A DNA stretch of 64,000 nt from Streptomyces erythrochromogenes. Lineage in GTDB: Bacteria; Actinomycetota; Actinomycetes; Streptomycetales; Streptomycetaceae. The stretch lies in contig NZ_CP108036.1 of NCBI RefSeq assembly GCF_036170895.1, forward strand, positions 8,033,501 to 8,097,500, read 5' to 3'. Under the pieces are notes generated by a model that was not told the DNA's origin, did not search any database, and saw only the letters and a program-made list of their open reading frames with translations. The position numbers were made by a program, and so were the translations under genes. Shown piece after piece: positions 43,776 to 51,827 of the stretch (positions are counted from its first letter, which is position 1; each line of letters begins with the position of its first letter).

Positions 43776-45151
43776 GAGGCCGCGGCCTCTCGGGCCGGCT
43801 CCCCGCCCGGGTCGGCCAGCCCGAGGTGGTCGCGCAGGGTGGTGCCCTCGTAATCGGTGCGGAAGACACCCCGCTCCTGGAGCAGCGGCACCACGGTGTC
43901 GGCGAAGACGTCGAGGCCGCCCGGGGTGATGTGGGGGACCAGGATGAACCCGTCGGCGGCGTCCGCCTGCACCAGGGTGTCGATCGCCTCGGCGACGGTG
44001 CCGGGGGAGCCGATGAAGGTCTGCTCGGAGGTGGTGGAGATGACGAGTTCGCGGATCGACAGGTTCTTGGCCTCGGCGAGCGCGCGCCACCGGCGGGCTG
44101 TCTCCAGGGGGTCGCGGAACTGGCGGACGCTGGCCCGCCCGAGGGCGATGGTGTTCTCCCCGGGCAGGGGGTCGACGTCGGGCAGCGGGCCGTCCGGGTC
44201 GTATCCGGACAGGTCGCGGTTCCACACGTGCTCCAGGTACTTGATCGCGGTCTGCCCGCTCACCTGGAGGCGGCGCACCTCGTACGCGGCCTCGTGCGCC
44301 TCGGCGTCGGTGTCGCCGAGGACGAAGGTGGCCGCGGGGAGGATCTTCAGCTGGTCGTGGGTGCGGTCGTACGCGGCCAGGCGGCGCTTGACGTCCGCGT
44401 AGAACGCCCGGCCCTCGTCGAGGGTCCCGTACCGGCCGAAGATCGCGTCGGCGGAGGCCGCCGCGAACTCCCGGCCCTCGTCGGAGTCCCCGGCCTGGAA
44501 GATCACCGGCCTGCCCTGCGGGCTGCGCGGCACGTTGAAGCGGCCCCCGATGTCGAAGTGCGGCCCTCGGTGCGCGAACGCCCCGGCCCGGCCGTCGCGC
44601 AGGAAACGGCCCGACGGGGCGTCGGCGACGACAGCGCCCCGCTCCCAGGAGTCGAACAGCTCGTTCGCGGTGGCCAGGAACTCCCTCGCGCGGGTGTAGC
44701 GGTCCTCCCGGGGCAGGAATCCGCCGCGCCGGAAGTTCTCGCCGGTGAAGGCGTCCCAGGAGGTGACCACGTTCCAGGCGGCCCGGCCCTCGGAGAGGTG
44801 GTCCAGCGAGGCGAACTGGCGGGCCACCTCGTACGGTTCGTTGAAGGTGGAGTTGATCGTGCCGGTCAGGCCGAGGCGGTCGGTGACGGCGGCGAGGGCG
44901 GCGAGCACGGTGAAGGTGTCGGGCCGCCCCACGACGTCCAGATCGTAGATCTGCCCGCCCTGTTCGCGCAGGCGCAGCCCCTCGGCGAGGAAGAGGAAAT
45001 CGAACTTGGCGCGTTCCGCGGTCCGTGCGAAGTGGACGAAGGAGTCGAAGTCGATGTGGCTGCCGGCCGCCGGATCGCTCCACACGGTGGTGTTGTTGAC
45101 CCCGGGGAAGTGGGCGGCGAGATGGATCTGCTTGAGCGCCTTGCGGCTCAT
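43772..45151 (-). CDS. NtaA/SnaA/DszA-family flavin-dependent monooxygenase
   Basis: The 459-aa protein has the family features: KQIHLAAHFPGVNNTTVW near the start, FDFLFLAEGLRLREQGG, NEPYEVARQFASLDHLSEGR, AAWNVVTSWDAFTGENFRR, HFDIGGRFNVPRSPQGRPVI and FQAGDSDEGREFAA. DszA-type enzymes cleave C-S or C-N bonds using FMNH2 from a separate reductase, for example desulfurising sulfones or opening nitrilotriacetate. No flavin reductase is encoded in this operon, so FMNH2 must come from elsewhere. It is coupled to the next LLM gene by a four-base overlap. Confidence 0.92.
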   Translation of the reverse strand: MSRKALKQIHLAAHFPGVNNTTVWSDPAAGSHIDFDSFVHFARTAERAKFDFLFLAEGLRLREQGGQIYDLDVVGRPDTFTVLAALAAVTDRLGLTGTINSTFNEPYEVARQFASLDHLSEGRAAWNVVTSWDAFTGENFRRGGFLPREDRYTRAREFLATANELFDSWERGAVVADAPSGRFLRDGRAGAFAHRGPHFDIGGRFNVPRSPQGRPVIFQAGDSDEGREFAAASADAIFGRYGTLDEGRAFYADVKRRLAAYDRTHDQLKILPAATFVLGDTDAEAHEAAYEVRRLQVSGQTAIKYLEHVWNRDLSGYDPDGPLPDVDPLPGENTIALGRASVRQFRDPLETARRWRALAEAKNLSIRELVISTTSEQTFIGSPGTVAEAIDTLVQADAADGFILVPHITPGGLDVFADTVVPLLQERGVFRTDYEGTTLRDHLGLADPGGEPAREAAAS

Positions 45152-45180
45152 GGTTCGTCCTTCCGGGGACCAGGAGGGGA

Positions 45181-46353
45181 TCAGGAGGCGCGGAGCGCGG
45201 ACACGGCGTAGCGGCTGGCGGGCCGGTCGAGCCCCAGTAGCCCGCGCAGGGTGTCCGCCTCGTACTCCCGGCGGAACAGGCCGCGCCGCCGCAGTTCCGG
45301 CACCAGGGTGCGGGTGATGGCGGGCAGGTCGTGGGCGATGACACCGGGCCGCAGCCGGAAGCCGGACAGGCCCGCTTCCCGGTGCTCCTGGAGCAGGTCG
45401 GCGAGCTGTGCCGGGGTGCCGGTGAACACCGGGGCGCCGCCGCCCTCGTACGGGTCGCCCGCGAGCGCGTCGAGCCGGCCGAGGCGGTCGGCGGCCGCCG
45501 CGGCGTCCTCGTCCAGGAACACGGTCAGCTCCCCGAACAGGTGCAGCGGCCGCCCGCCCGGCCCGGCCGACTCGCGGAGCTGCCGGACGGCCGTGACCGC
45601 GGCGCGCGTCCCGGCCGTGTCGCGGGACGGCAGGAAGCCGATGTCCGCGGCCCGGGCGATGAGGCCGTACGCGGCGCTGTCCGTCGCCCGGGCGGTGACC
45701 ACGGGCTGACCCTGCGGCGGGCGGGGGGTGATCGACGGCCCGCGGACGCTGAAGTGCCGCCCCTCGAAGTCGATGTAGTGCAGCTTGTCGCGGTCGACGA
45801 ACCGGCCCGTCGCCACGTCACGGATCTCGGCGTCGTCCTCCCAGCTGTCCCACAGCCGGCGGACCGCCTCGACGTGGTCGGCGGCCTCCTCGTGCAGCTC
45901 GTCCTCCTGGAGCGGCACCGGACGGCGCCCGAAGTGCCGTTCCTCGTAAGGGAGTCCGGAGACCTGGACGTCCAGGCCCGCGCGGCCGCGGCTGACGTGG
46001 TCGAGGGTCGCGACCGCCTTGGAGACGTGGAACGGCTCGGTGTGGGTGGTCGTCACCCCGGGAACCAGCCCGATGCGTCCGGTCAGCGGGGCGACCCGGG
46101 CCGCCGTGAGCACGGCGTCCAGCCGCCCGCGGACCTGGTCCGTCCGCTCGTCCTGCGCTCCCGGCGAGGCCGACTGGAGGGCGAGGGCGTCGTCGAGGGT
46201 GACGAAGTCGAGCAACCCGGCCTCGGCCTCGGCGACCACACCGGCCCAGTAGCGGGCCGTGAACAGTTCGGCGGGCCGGGCACCCGTCTCGCGCCAGGCG
46301 ACCGGGTGCCCGCCGGCGCCGTCGAGCGCGACGGCGAGATGGATTTCGGACAC
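45181..46353 (-). CDS. LLM-class flavin-dependent monooxygenase
   Basis: From the GTG at 46353 (VSEIHLAVALDGAG; AGGAAGG eleven bases upstream) the product is 390 aa. It contains GLLDFVTLDDALALQS, VAPLTGRIGLVPGVTTTHTEPF, KAVATLDHVSRGRAGLDVQVSG and FEGRHFSVRGPSITPRPPQGQP, placing it in the same NtaA/DszA-like branch as the next gene but shorter. Thirty bases separate it from the NtaA-type gene. The leader contains two tandem 15-mers (46395-46424). It was probably produced by an old duplication within the operon; the substrate is unknown. Confidence 0.88.
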   Translation of the reverse strand: MSEIHLAVALDGAGGHPVAWRETGARPAELFTARYWAGVVAEAEAGLLDFVTLDDALALQSASPGAQDERTDQVRGRLDAVLTAARVAPLTGRIGLVPGVTTTHTEPFHVSKAVATLDHVSRGRAGLDVQVSGLPYEERHFGRRPVPLQEDELHEEAADHVEAVRRLWDSWEDDAEIRDVATGRFVDRDKLHYIDFEGRHFSVRGPSITPRPPQGQPVVTARATDSAAYGLIARAADIGFLPSRDTAGTRAAVTAVRQLRESAGPGGRPLHLFGELTVFLDEDAAAAADRLGRLDALAGDPYEGGGAPVFTGTPAQLADLLQEHREAGLSGFRLRPGVIAHDLPAITRTLVPELRRRGLFRREYEADTLRGLLGLDRPASRYAVSALRAS

Positions 46354-46394
46354 GGCAGATACCGCCTTCCTGTTCGGCCGGAGGGAAAAGAGAA

Positions 46395-46424
46395 ATGAAT
46401 GCGGAACCGATGAATGCGGCACCG
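46395..46424. repeat. Tandem 15-bp repeat in an LLM gene leader
   Basis: ATGAATGCGGAACCG is followed at once by ATGAATGCGGCACCG (14 of 15 identical). It lies 42-71 bases upstream of the GTG at 46353 and is the least G/C-rich part of the spacer, so it may be a regulator binding site. Confidence 0.6.
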
Positions 46425-46486
46425 CGGGGAAGAGGCCCTTTCGAAGACGCTACGCGCGATGGCGGTGCCGTACAACGACAGGGACA

Positions 46487-47284
46487 TTAAGGGAGTTTGG
46501 CGGGTTTGTTTCCCGGCGCCCGGACCGCCAGGAAGAAGGGCCGGCGGCGCAGCGTGAAACCGATCGACTCGTAGAGCCGGATCGCGCCGGTGTTGGCCGC
46601 GGAGGTGTGCAGGAAGGGGACTTCGCCCCGTTCCCGGATGCCCGCCGCCACGGCGCGCACCAGCCGCGTCGCCAGCCCCCGCCCCCGGTGCCCGGGATGT
46701 GTGCACACCGCGCTGATCTCGGTCCAACCGGGCGGGTGCAGCTGCTCCCCGGCCATCGCGATCAGCCGGCCCCCGTGGCGGATGCCCAGGTAGGTGCCCA
46801 GCTCCACGGTGCGGGGCAGGAACGGCCCCGGTTTCGTGAGCCCGATCAGGGCGAGGACCTCCGGTACGTCGGAGGGCCCCAGCCGGACCGACTCCGGGGC
46901 GGGTTCGGCGCGCAGCGAGGTGTCCACCAGCTGGACGCCCTCGATGACGCCGACGGTCTCCCAGCCCTCGGGCGGGGTCAGTACACCGGCGAGCGAGGCG
47001 ATCCCGCCCCCGCCGACGAGCGCGGCCAGGTCGGCCCAGGAGCGGGGGTCGGCCGGGTCGGCGAGGGCGGCGAAGGGCGAGACGTCCCGGTCGTACCGGG
47101 CGGCGCGGGAGGCGTCGGGCCGCAGCCCGCCCGGGTGCTCGGCGAAGGCGGAATGGGCGCCGGACAAGGAAGCCCACGCCGGATTGTCCAGGACGTGCGG
47201 GGCGGTCGGGGTGGCCGGCCCTGACGTGGTGCCCGGCCGCGTCGTGGTGGCCGGATGGGTTGCGGTGCCCTCACCCGCGCTCAT
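46487..47284 (-). CDS. GNAT-family N-acetyltransferase
   Basis: The 265-aa protein has a variable N-terminal half and a GNAT core at about 145-250: GGRLIAMAGEQLHPPGW, TEISAVCTHPGHRGRGLATRL (acetyl-CoA pyrophosphate loop) and FLHTSAANTGAIRLYESIGF. Its start overlaps the solute-binding protein stop (ATGA). GNATs in sulfur-scavenging operons acetylate S-substituted cysteines before C-S cleavage; such a role fits here but is not shown. Confidence 0.88.
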   Translation of the reverse strand: MSAGEGTATHPATTTRPGTTSGPATPTAPHVLDNPAWASLSGAHSAFAEHPGGLRPDASRAARYDRDVSPFAALADPADPRSWADLAALVGGGGIASLAGVLTPPEGWETVGVIEGVQLVDTSLRAEPAPESVRLGPSDVPEVLALIGLTKPGPFLPRTVELGTYLGIRHGGRLIAMAGEQLHPPGWTEISAVCTHPGHRGRGLATRLVRAVAAGIRERGEVPFLHTSAANTGAIRLYESIGFTLRRRPFFLAVRAPGNKPAKLP

Positions 47285-48300
47285 GAGTTGGTCAGGGGCA
47301 GGCCGGGCGGGTTCACCTCGGAAGTGGCGACGGCCTCGTTGGACAGGTTCCAGGCGGCGAGCAGCTGCGGGTACTGGCCGTTCTTGATCAGGTGGTTGAC
47401 GGCCCCCGCCACCGGTGCGGCCAGCCCGCTGTCCTTCTTCGACGTCGCGGCGATCAGCCCCTGGAGGGTCTCACCGGCCCCGGAGAACGAACCGGCGTTG
47501 CGCGTGGGGGCGTTGCCGCTCGCGGTCTGGGTGATGTGGTAGGCGATCGAGGGGTTGGGGCCGAAGTTGAGGTCGATCTTCTTGCCGCTCAGCGCCAGGT
47601 AGACGCTGTTGGAGTCCGGGAAGTACTTGACCTCCAGGTCCTTGCCCTCCGACTGCAGCTTCTTCTGCCACTCCAGGAGGATCTTCTCCTGGTTGGTGCC
47701 CCGGCTCACCGCCACGGTCCTGCCCGCGAGGTTGCGGTGGTCGCCGCCGAAGTTCCAGGTGCTCTCCTTCAGCGCCTCGAAGGCCAGGTCGTCCTGCCGG
47801 TAGGACGCAAAGTCGTACTTCTTCTTGCGCTCCTCGGTGACCGTGACGTTCGTGAAGGCCACGTCGACCTTGCCGCTGTCGATGCCGACGAAGAGGTTCT
47901 CCCAGGTGGAGTTCTTGATCACGGGCTTCAGCCCCAGGGTCGCGGCGACCAGCCGGCCGAGGTCCGGCTCCGCGCCCGTGAGGGTCTTCTGGTCGGTGCC
48001 CACGTAGGCGAGGGGCGGGAAGCCGGCGGGCAGGGCGCCGACGCCGATGACCAGCTCGCCGCGTTCGCGGACGGCTTCCGGCAGCTGAGCGCGCAGGGAT
48101 TCGACGACGGGAGCCGACAGCTCGGCCTGCTGGGCGGCTCCGTTGGAGACGGCGCCGACGGTCACCTTGCCCGACGCGTCGTTCCCGGTGGCCTTCGCGT
48201 CACTGCTGCATGCCGTGAGACCGCCGGCGAGGGCGGCGGTCGCGGTCACCGCGCCGAGGCCGCGGACGAGTCTGGTGCGCAGGGTGGACTGGCGTTGCAT
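47281..48300 (-). CDS. ABC transporter substrate-binding lipoprotein (polar amino acid type)
   Basis: The 339-aa protein has a lipobox LAGGLTACSSD after a basic N-terminus, so it is a membrane-anchored lipoprotein. Family-3 binding-protein features include LVIGVGALPAGFPPLAYVG, LTGAEPDLGRLVAATLG, FVGIDSGKVDVAFTNVTVTEERK and LAGRTVAVSRGTNQE. It binds an amino acid or sulfur-containing analogue for the adjacent permease and ATPase. ATG 48300. Cotranscribed with the ATPase gene (73-bp gap) and coupled to the GNAT gene. Confidence 0.9.
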   Translation of the reverse strand: MQRQSTLRTRLVRGLGAVTATAALAGGLTACSSDAKATGNDASGKVTVGAVSNGAAQQAELSAPVVESLRAQLPEAVRERGELVIGVGALPAGFPPLAYVGTDQKTLTGAEPDLGRLVAATLGLKPVIKNSTWENLFVGIDSGKVDVAFTNVTVTEERKKKYDFASYRQDDLAFEALKESTWNFGGDHRNLAGRTVAVSRGTNQEKILLEWQKKLQSEGKDLEVKYFPDSNSVYLALSGKKIDLNFGPNPSIAYHITQTASGNAPTRNAGSFSGAGETLQGLIAATSKKDSGLAAPVAGAVNHLIKNGQYPQLLAAWNLSNEAVATSEVNPPGLPLTNS

Positions 48301-48373
48301 GGCGTTCCTTCTCGCGTGTTCGGAGAGACGGGCAAAGGGGGTGGGCAGTGGGCGGCGGGACACCGCGGCGACG

Positions 48374-49213
48374 TCAGAGCACCTTGCTGAGGAATTCCCG
48401 CGTCCGCGGGTGGGCGGGGCGGTCCAGCACCTGTGCGGGCGGGCCCTGCTCGACGATGCGGCCCTCGTGGAGGAAGACGACCTCGTCGGCGACCTCGCGG
48501 GCGAAGCCGATCTCGTGGGTCACGATCACGAGGGTGGTGCCCCCGGTGGCCAGGTCCTTGATCACCGAGAGGACCTCGCCGACCAGCTCGGGGTCGAGCG
48601 CCGAGGTGGGTTCGTCGAAGAGGATGACGCCCGGCCGCAGCGCCAGGGCCCGGGCGATGGCCACCCGCTGCTGCTGCCCGCCGGACAGCTGCCGCGGGTA
48701 GGCACCCGTACGGTCCCCGAGGCCGACGCGCTCCAGCAGCTCGCGCGCCCGGGCCAGCGCCTGCGCCCGCGGCAGCCGGCCGGTGGCCACCGGGGCCGCG
48801 GCGACGTTGTCCAGCAGCGTCAGGTGCGGGAAGAGGTTGAAGTTCTGGAACACGAAGCCGATCCGGCTGCGCTGGGCGAGGATCGCCCCGTCCTTGCGCT
48901 CCTTGAGCCGGCCCCCGTGCCGCTGGACGCCGATCAGCTCGCCGCCGACGCTCACATGGCCGGCTTCGGGCTTCTCCAAGTGGTTGAGGACCCGCAGCAG
49001 GGTGGACTTGCCGGATCCGGAGCGGCCCAGGACGACGGTGACGGTGCCCGGCGCGACGGTCAGGCTCACCCCGTCGAGGACCCGTCGGCCGCCGAACGAC
49101 TTGTGTACGCCGTGCACCTCGATGCCGGCGGGTCGTGCGGTGTCGGCGCTGACGGTCGCGGTCGCTCGGCCGGTCACTGAGCCGGTCACTGACCCGGTCA
49201 TTGGGCCGGTCAT
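48374..49213 (-). CDS. ABC transporter ATP-binding protein (polar amino acid type)
   Basis: The ATPase has Walker A LGRSGSGKSTLLR, Q-loop FQNFNLFPHLTLLDNV, signature LSGGQQQRVAIARAL, Walker B GVILFDEPTSALDPE and the H-loop VTHEIGFA. From ATG 49213 it is 279 aa. The first 16 codons are four copies of a 12-bp unit, each starting with ATG or GTG, so initiation could occur at four places. The ATG at 49213 overlaps the permease stop (ATGA). It energises uptake with the neighbouring permease and binding protein. Confidence 0.93.
   Translation of the reverse strand: MTGPMTGSVTGSVTGRATATVSADTARPAGIEVHGVHKSFGGRRVLDGVSLTVAPGTVTVVLGRSGSGKSTLLRVLNHLEKPEAGHVSVGGELIGVQRHGGRLKERKDGAILAQRSRIGFVFQNFNLFPHLTLLDNVAAAPVATGRLPRAQALARARELLERVGLGDRTGAYPRQLSGGQQQRVAIARALALRPGVILFDEPTSALDPELVGEVLSVIKDLATGGTTLVIVTHEIGFAREVADEVVFLHEGRIVEQGPPAQVLDRPAHPRTREFLSKVL
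49166..49213 (-). repeat. Four tandem 12-bp units, each beginning with a start codon
   Basis: On the coding strand the units are ATGACCGGCCCA, ATGACCGGGTCA, GTGACCGGCTCA and GTGACCGGCCGA, encoding (M/V)TG(P/S/R) four times at the very start of the ABC ATPase. Confidence 0.85.
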
Positions 49214-50172
49214 TGGGCCGTCTCCTTTCGGAATCGGATCCTCAGGTCCCGCAGGTGGGCCCGGGCCTGCTGGAGGGGCGTGGGCGGCATGGTGCGCAGC
49301 GCCCCGCGGGCGTAGTACCGCTCGACGTAGAACTGCACGACGGAGACCAGGCTGGTCAGGATCACGTACCAGACGGTCGCCACCAGCAGCAGCGGCACCA
49401 CGTCGCCGGGATAGGTGCTCGCCAGACTCTGCACCGAGCCGAACAGGTCGAGCAGCGAGACGTAGAAGACGAGCGAGGTGGCCTTGAGCAGGCCGATCAG
49501 CTGGTTGACGTAGGAGGGGACGATGGAGCGCAGTGCCTGCGGGAAGACGATCCTGGCGAACTGGTAGCGCCTGGGCAGTCCCAGGGCCGCCGCCGCCTCG
49601 TGCTGGCCCTGGTCGACCGAGAGCACACCGGCCCGCACGATCTCGGCCGCGTACGCCGCCTCGCACAGGCTCAGGCCGACCACCGCGACCACGACGTCCG
49701 TGGCGAGCCGCGACTCGTCGAAGGTGAAGAAGGCGGGCCCGAACGGCACCCCGACGCTGAGCGTGGGGTAGAGGGCGCTGAAGTTGTAGAGGAAGAGCAG
49801 GACGACGATCAGCGGCACGGAGCGGAAGAGCCAGATGTACGTCCAGCTCACGGACCGCAGGACCACGCTGTCCGAGAGCCTGCCGAGGGCGAGCAGCACA
49901 CCGCCCGCCAGGCCGAGGACCGCACTGTACGCGGTCACCTGGAGGGTGATGAGCAGCCCGTCCAGGACGACCGGGCGCAGGAACCAGTACGCGAACCGGT
50001 CCCATTGGTAGAAGGGATTGGTGATCAGCCCGTGGGAGGCCTGGGAGACCAGCACCAGCACGACGATGGCGGCGACCCACCGCCCCGGCCGGCGGAGCGG
50101 GAGGACCCGCTCGGCCGGCCCGGGGGTCCCGGAGGAGCCGGCGGGCGCGGAGAGGAGAAGTGATTCGGTCAA
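49210..50172 (-). CDS. Amino-acid-type ABC transporter permease
   Basis: The 320-aa protein starts with TTG at 50172 (GGAG seven bases upstream). It has an extra N-terminal helix (WVAAIVVLVLVSQASHGLI) and the HisM/GlnP permease core: LDGLLITLQVTAYSAVLGLAGG, RSVPLIVVLLFLYN, and the EAA loop VDQGQHEAAAALGLPRRYQFARIVFPQALR. It forms the membrane channel of the importer and is the first gene of the roughly 10-kb operon. A strong housekeeping-type promoter lies about 95 bp upstream. Confidence 0.92.
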   Translation of the reverse strand: MTESLLLSAPAGSSGTPGPAERVLPLRRPGRWVAAIVVLVLVSQASHGLITNPFYQWDRFAYWFLRPVVLDGLLITLQVTAYSAVLGLAGGVLLALGRLSDSVVLRSVSWTYIWLFRSVPLIVVLLFLYNFSALYPTLSVGVPFGPAFFTFDESRLATDVVVAVVGLSLCEAAYAAEIVRAGVLSVDQGQHEAAAALGLPRRYQFARIVFPQALRSIVPSYVNQLIGLLKATSLVFYVSLLDLFGSVQSLASTYPGDVVPLLLVATVWYVILTSLVSVVQFYVERYYARGALRTMPPTPLQQARAHLRDLRIRFRKETAQ

Positions 50173-50264
50173 GGGGCACTCCAGCGGCTTCGACGAAGCG
50201 CAGAAATGGAAAAGCAGCCGTCATGCCGGACAGGAGAGGCCGCCGATGTCTTTGTCTGCGGCGT

Positions 50265-50294
50265 AAGCTAGGCAGCCTGGTGAAGGAGTGTCAA
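50265..50294 (-). promoter_or_regulatory. Sigma70-type promoter of the ABC/LLM operon
   Basis: Reading leftward, TTGACA (50294-50289) is followed after exactly 18 bp by TAGCTT (50270-50265), close to the HrdB consensus. It drives the permease-to-hydrolase operon. Confidence 0.75.
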
Positions 50295-50407
50295 CGGCCT
50301 TGATATCGGGATCCGGGAAAGCGAATGCCGATTTCATCCGCCGTACACATAACGCCTCTTGATGAAATGAAAGGGGTCCGCGGGTTCTTCGGTTCGCGGG
50401 TTCACGG

Positions 50408-51157
50408 TCACTCGAATGCGGCCGCCGCCTTTTGCAGGGCGCGGGCCACGAGCGCCGGGTCGTACGGCGCCTGTACGCCGGGGGTGTAGGTCACCGAGCG
50501 CAGGCCGCCGGTGTAGCGGAAGCTGCGGTGGCGTTCGTGGAGCGGCCAGGAGACCGGGGACTTGCGGTCCACGCCCACACTGATGCCCTGCAGCGGCGCC
50601 ATGCCGACGAGCTGGTGGACGCTGCCCGACCGGCCGGTCTCGATGCCGTCGACCAGGACGCGGAATTCCCAGCGCAGACCTTCCACCGCCTCGGCCCGAG
50701 AGGGTGACCGCCCGCCGGCCCGCGGGCAGCGGGCCCGCGTCAGTCTCGTGGAGTTCGCCGTACTCGCTGTAGGCGCTGGGCGTGCCCCCGTCGCGGAAGA
50801 CGGGGGCGAAGCTGACGCCGTCCGGCTCCTGGGCGGGCCGTGCACGCCATCGGCTCGGGCGCGGCACGCCCGCGAGTTCGAGGAGCGCGGGCGTGATGTC
50901 GGTGACGTATTGGTACTGCTGCCGGATCCCGGTGTCGCCGGCGGCCCGCCGTAGTCCGTCGGGCCAGGAGATGACGAAGGGCACGCGGACGCCGCCCGCG
51001 TAGGTCTGCCCCTTGTAGAGCCGGAACGGGGTGTTCGAGGCCATGCCCCAGCCCCGCGGGTAGTGCACCAGCCTCCGCGGGCCGCCGATGAGGTCGGTGT
51101 CCCGGTCCACGTCCCCGTTCCAGTCGTCCGGGACGGGCTGGTGGACGAAGCGGCCGC
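50408..51157 (-). pseudogene. C-terminal half of an interrupted sulfatase
   Basis: From about 51157 the minus strand reads GRFVHQPVPDDWNGDVDRDT, DLIGGPRRLVHYPRGWGMASN and TPFRLYKGQTYAGGVRVPF, the middle of alkaline-phosphatase-superfamily arylsulfatases. Near 50700-50730 the frame shifts; in the next frame GLRWEFRVLVDGIETGRSG, VDRKSPVSWPLHERHRSF and ALVARALQKAAAAFE complete the C-terminus at 50408. The N-terminal half is at 53245-54400, so a cassette of about 2.1 kb separates the parts. The gene is dead by both interruption and frameshift. Confidence 0.85.
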
Positions 51158-51505
51158 ATTGCTGAGGATTTCAGGCTGGAGTCGGTGGGTTGATGGGGGC
51201 CGGCAGCCCGGCCCCCGGCGTGCCGTGGGCGAGGACCTCGCCCCGCACCGGCGAGCGCGGCCCGGCCAGCCACCGCCGCCGGACCGACCCCGGCGGGCGA
51301 CGGGATCCCGGGTCTCCGGTGGAGTCCCGGCGCGCCCCGCCACGACGGGCGGCGCCGCGACCGCTCCCGCCTTCGGGACGTCCTCCGCCGGGCGGGGCCG
51401 CCCGACCACGTCCTCGGACTGAACCGCTCCGCTGCGCGACGGGGCGGCCCCGGCCTGGCGGAGCCGGGGGCGCGCGAAAGCCCGCATTGTGGCAGACGGG
51501 GGCGC

Positions 51506-51541
51506 GGGGGTCATGCCACGCGTTCCCGGGGCATGACCCCC
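51506..51541. promoter_or_regulatory. Perfect 12-bp inverted repeat upstream of the peptide gene
   Basis: GGGGGTCATGCC (51506-51517) and GGCATGACCCCC (51530-51541) are exact inverted copies around a 12-nt spacer, ending 76 bases before the peptide start. It could be an operator for cassette expression or a hairpin; no U tract follows. Confidence 0.7.
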
Positions 51542-51617
51542 GGATGCCGCGGGTGGACTAATGAGAGCAACGAACCGGGCGGAACCGCCGCCCGTCCCAC
51601 CCCGAAGGAGGACAGCC

Positions 51618-51824
51618 ATGGCTGCCCTGATCCCCCTCCGCAAGTCGCTCCTCATCGCCGCCTCCGCCGTCGCCGCGCTCCTCAGCGCCGGATCGGCCCA
51701 GGCCGCGTCGAGCTCCGCCCACCTGGCCAACGATCCCTCCGGGGCGAAGGTGCAACGCAGCAGCACGCTCGGAGGGTCGGACCACTCCAGTGCGTATTAC
51801 TACTACTACGTACAGGCGCGGTAG
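51618..51824 (+). CDS. Putative tyrosine-rich RiPP precursor peptide
   Basis: The 68-aa peptide starts at ATG 51618 behind an excellent AAGGAGG site. Residues 1-30 (MAALIPLRKSLLIAASAVAA, then LLSAGSAQAA) look like a Sec signal with basic n-region, hydrophobic core and AxA site. Residues 31-58 are Ser/Gly-rich. The end is SSAYYYYYVQAR: five consecutive Tyr (TAT TAC TAC TAC TAC), Val, Gln, Ala, Arg, stop. The P450 start follows three bases after the stop, so the two are cotranslated. P450-crosslinked ribosomal peptides (biarylitides, cittilins, atropopeptides such as tryptorubin) have Tyr/Trp-rich C-terminal cores beside a P450; a signal-like leader is unusual among them. Function is inferred. 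Confidence 0.75.
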   Translation: MAALIPLRKSLLIAASAVAALLSAGSAQAASSSAHLANDPSGAKVQRSSTLGGSDHSSAYYYYYVQAR

Positions 51825-51827
51825 CAG

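Noticed and set aside
50173..50224. Cysteine attenuator leader peptide ahead of the permease
   Set aside because: An ATG at 50224 opens MTAAFPFLRF..., but the frame has no cysteine run and continues out of frame into the permease gene without a stop.
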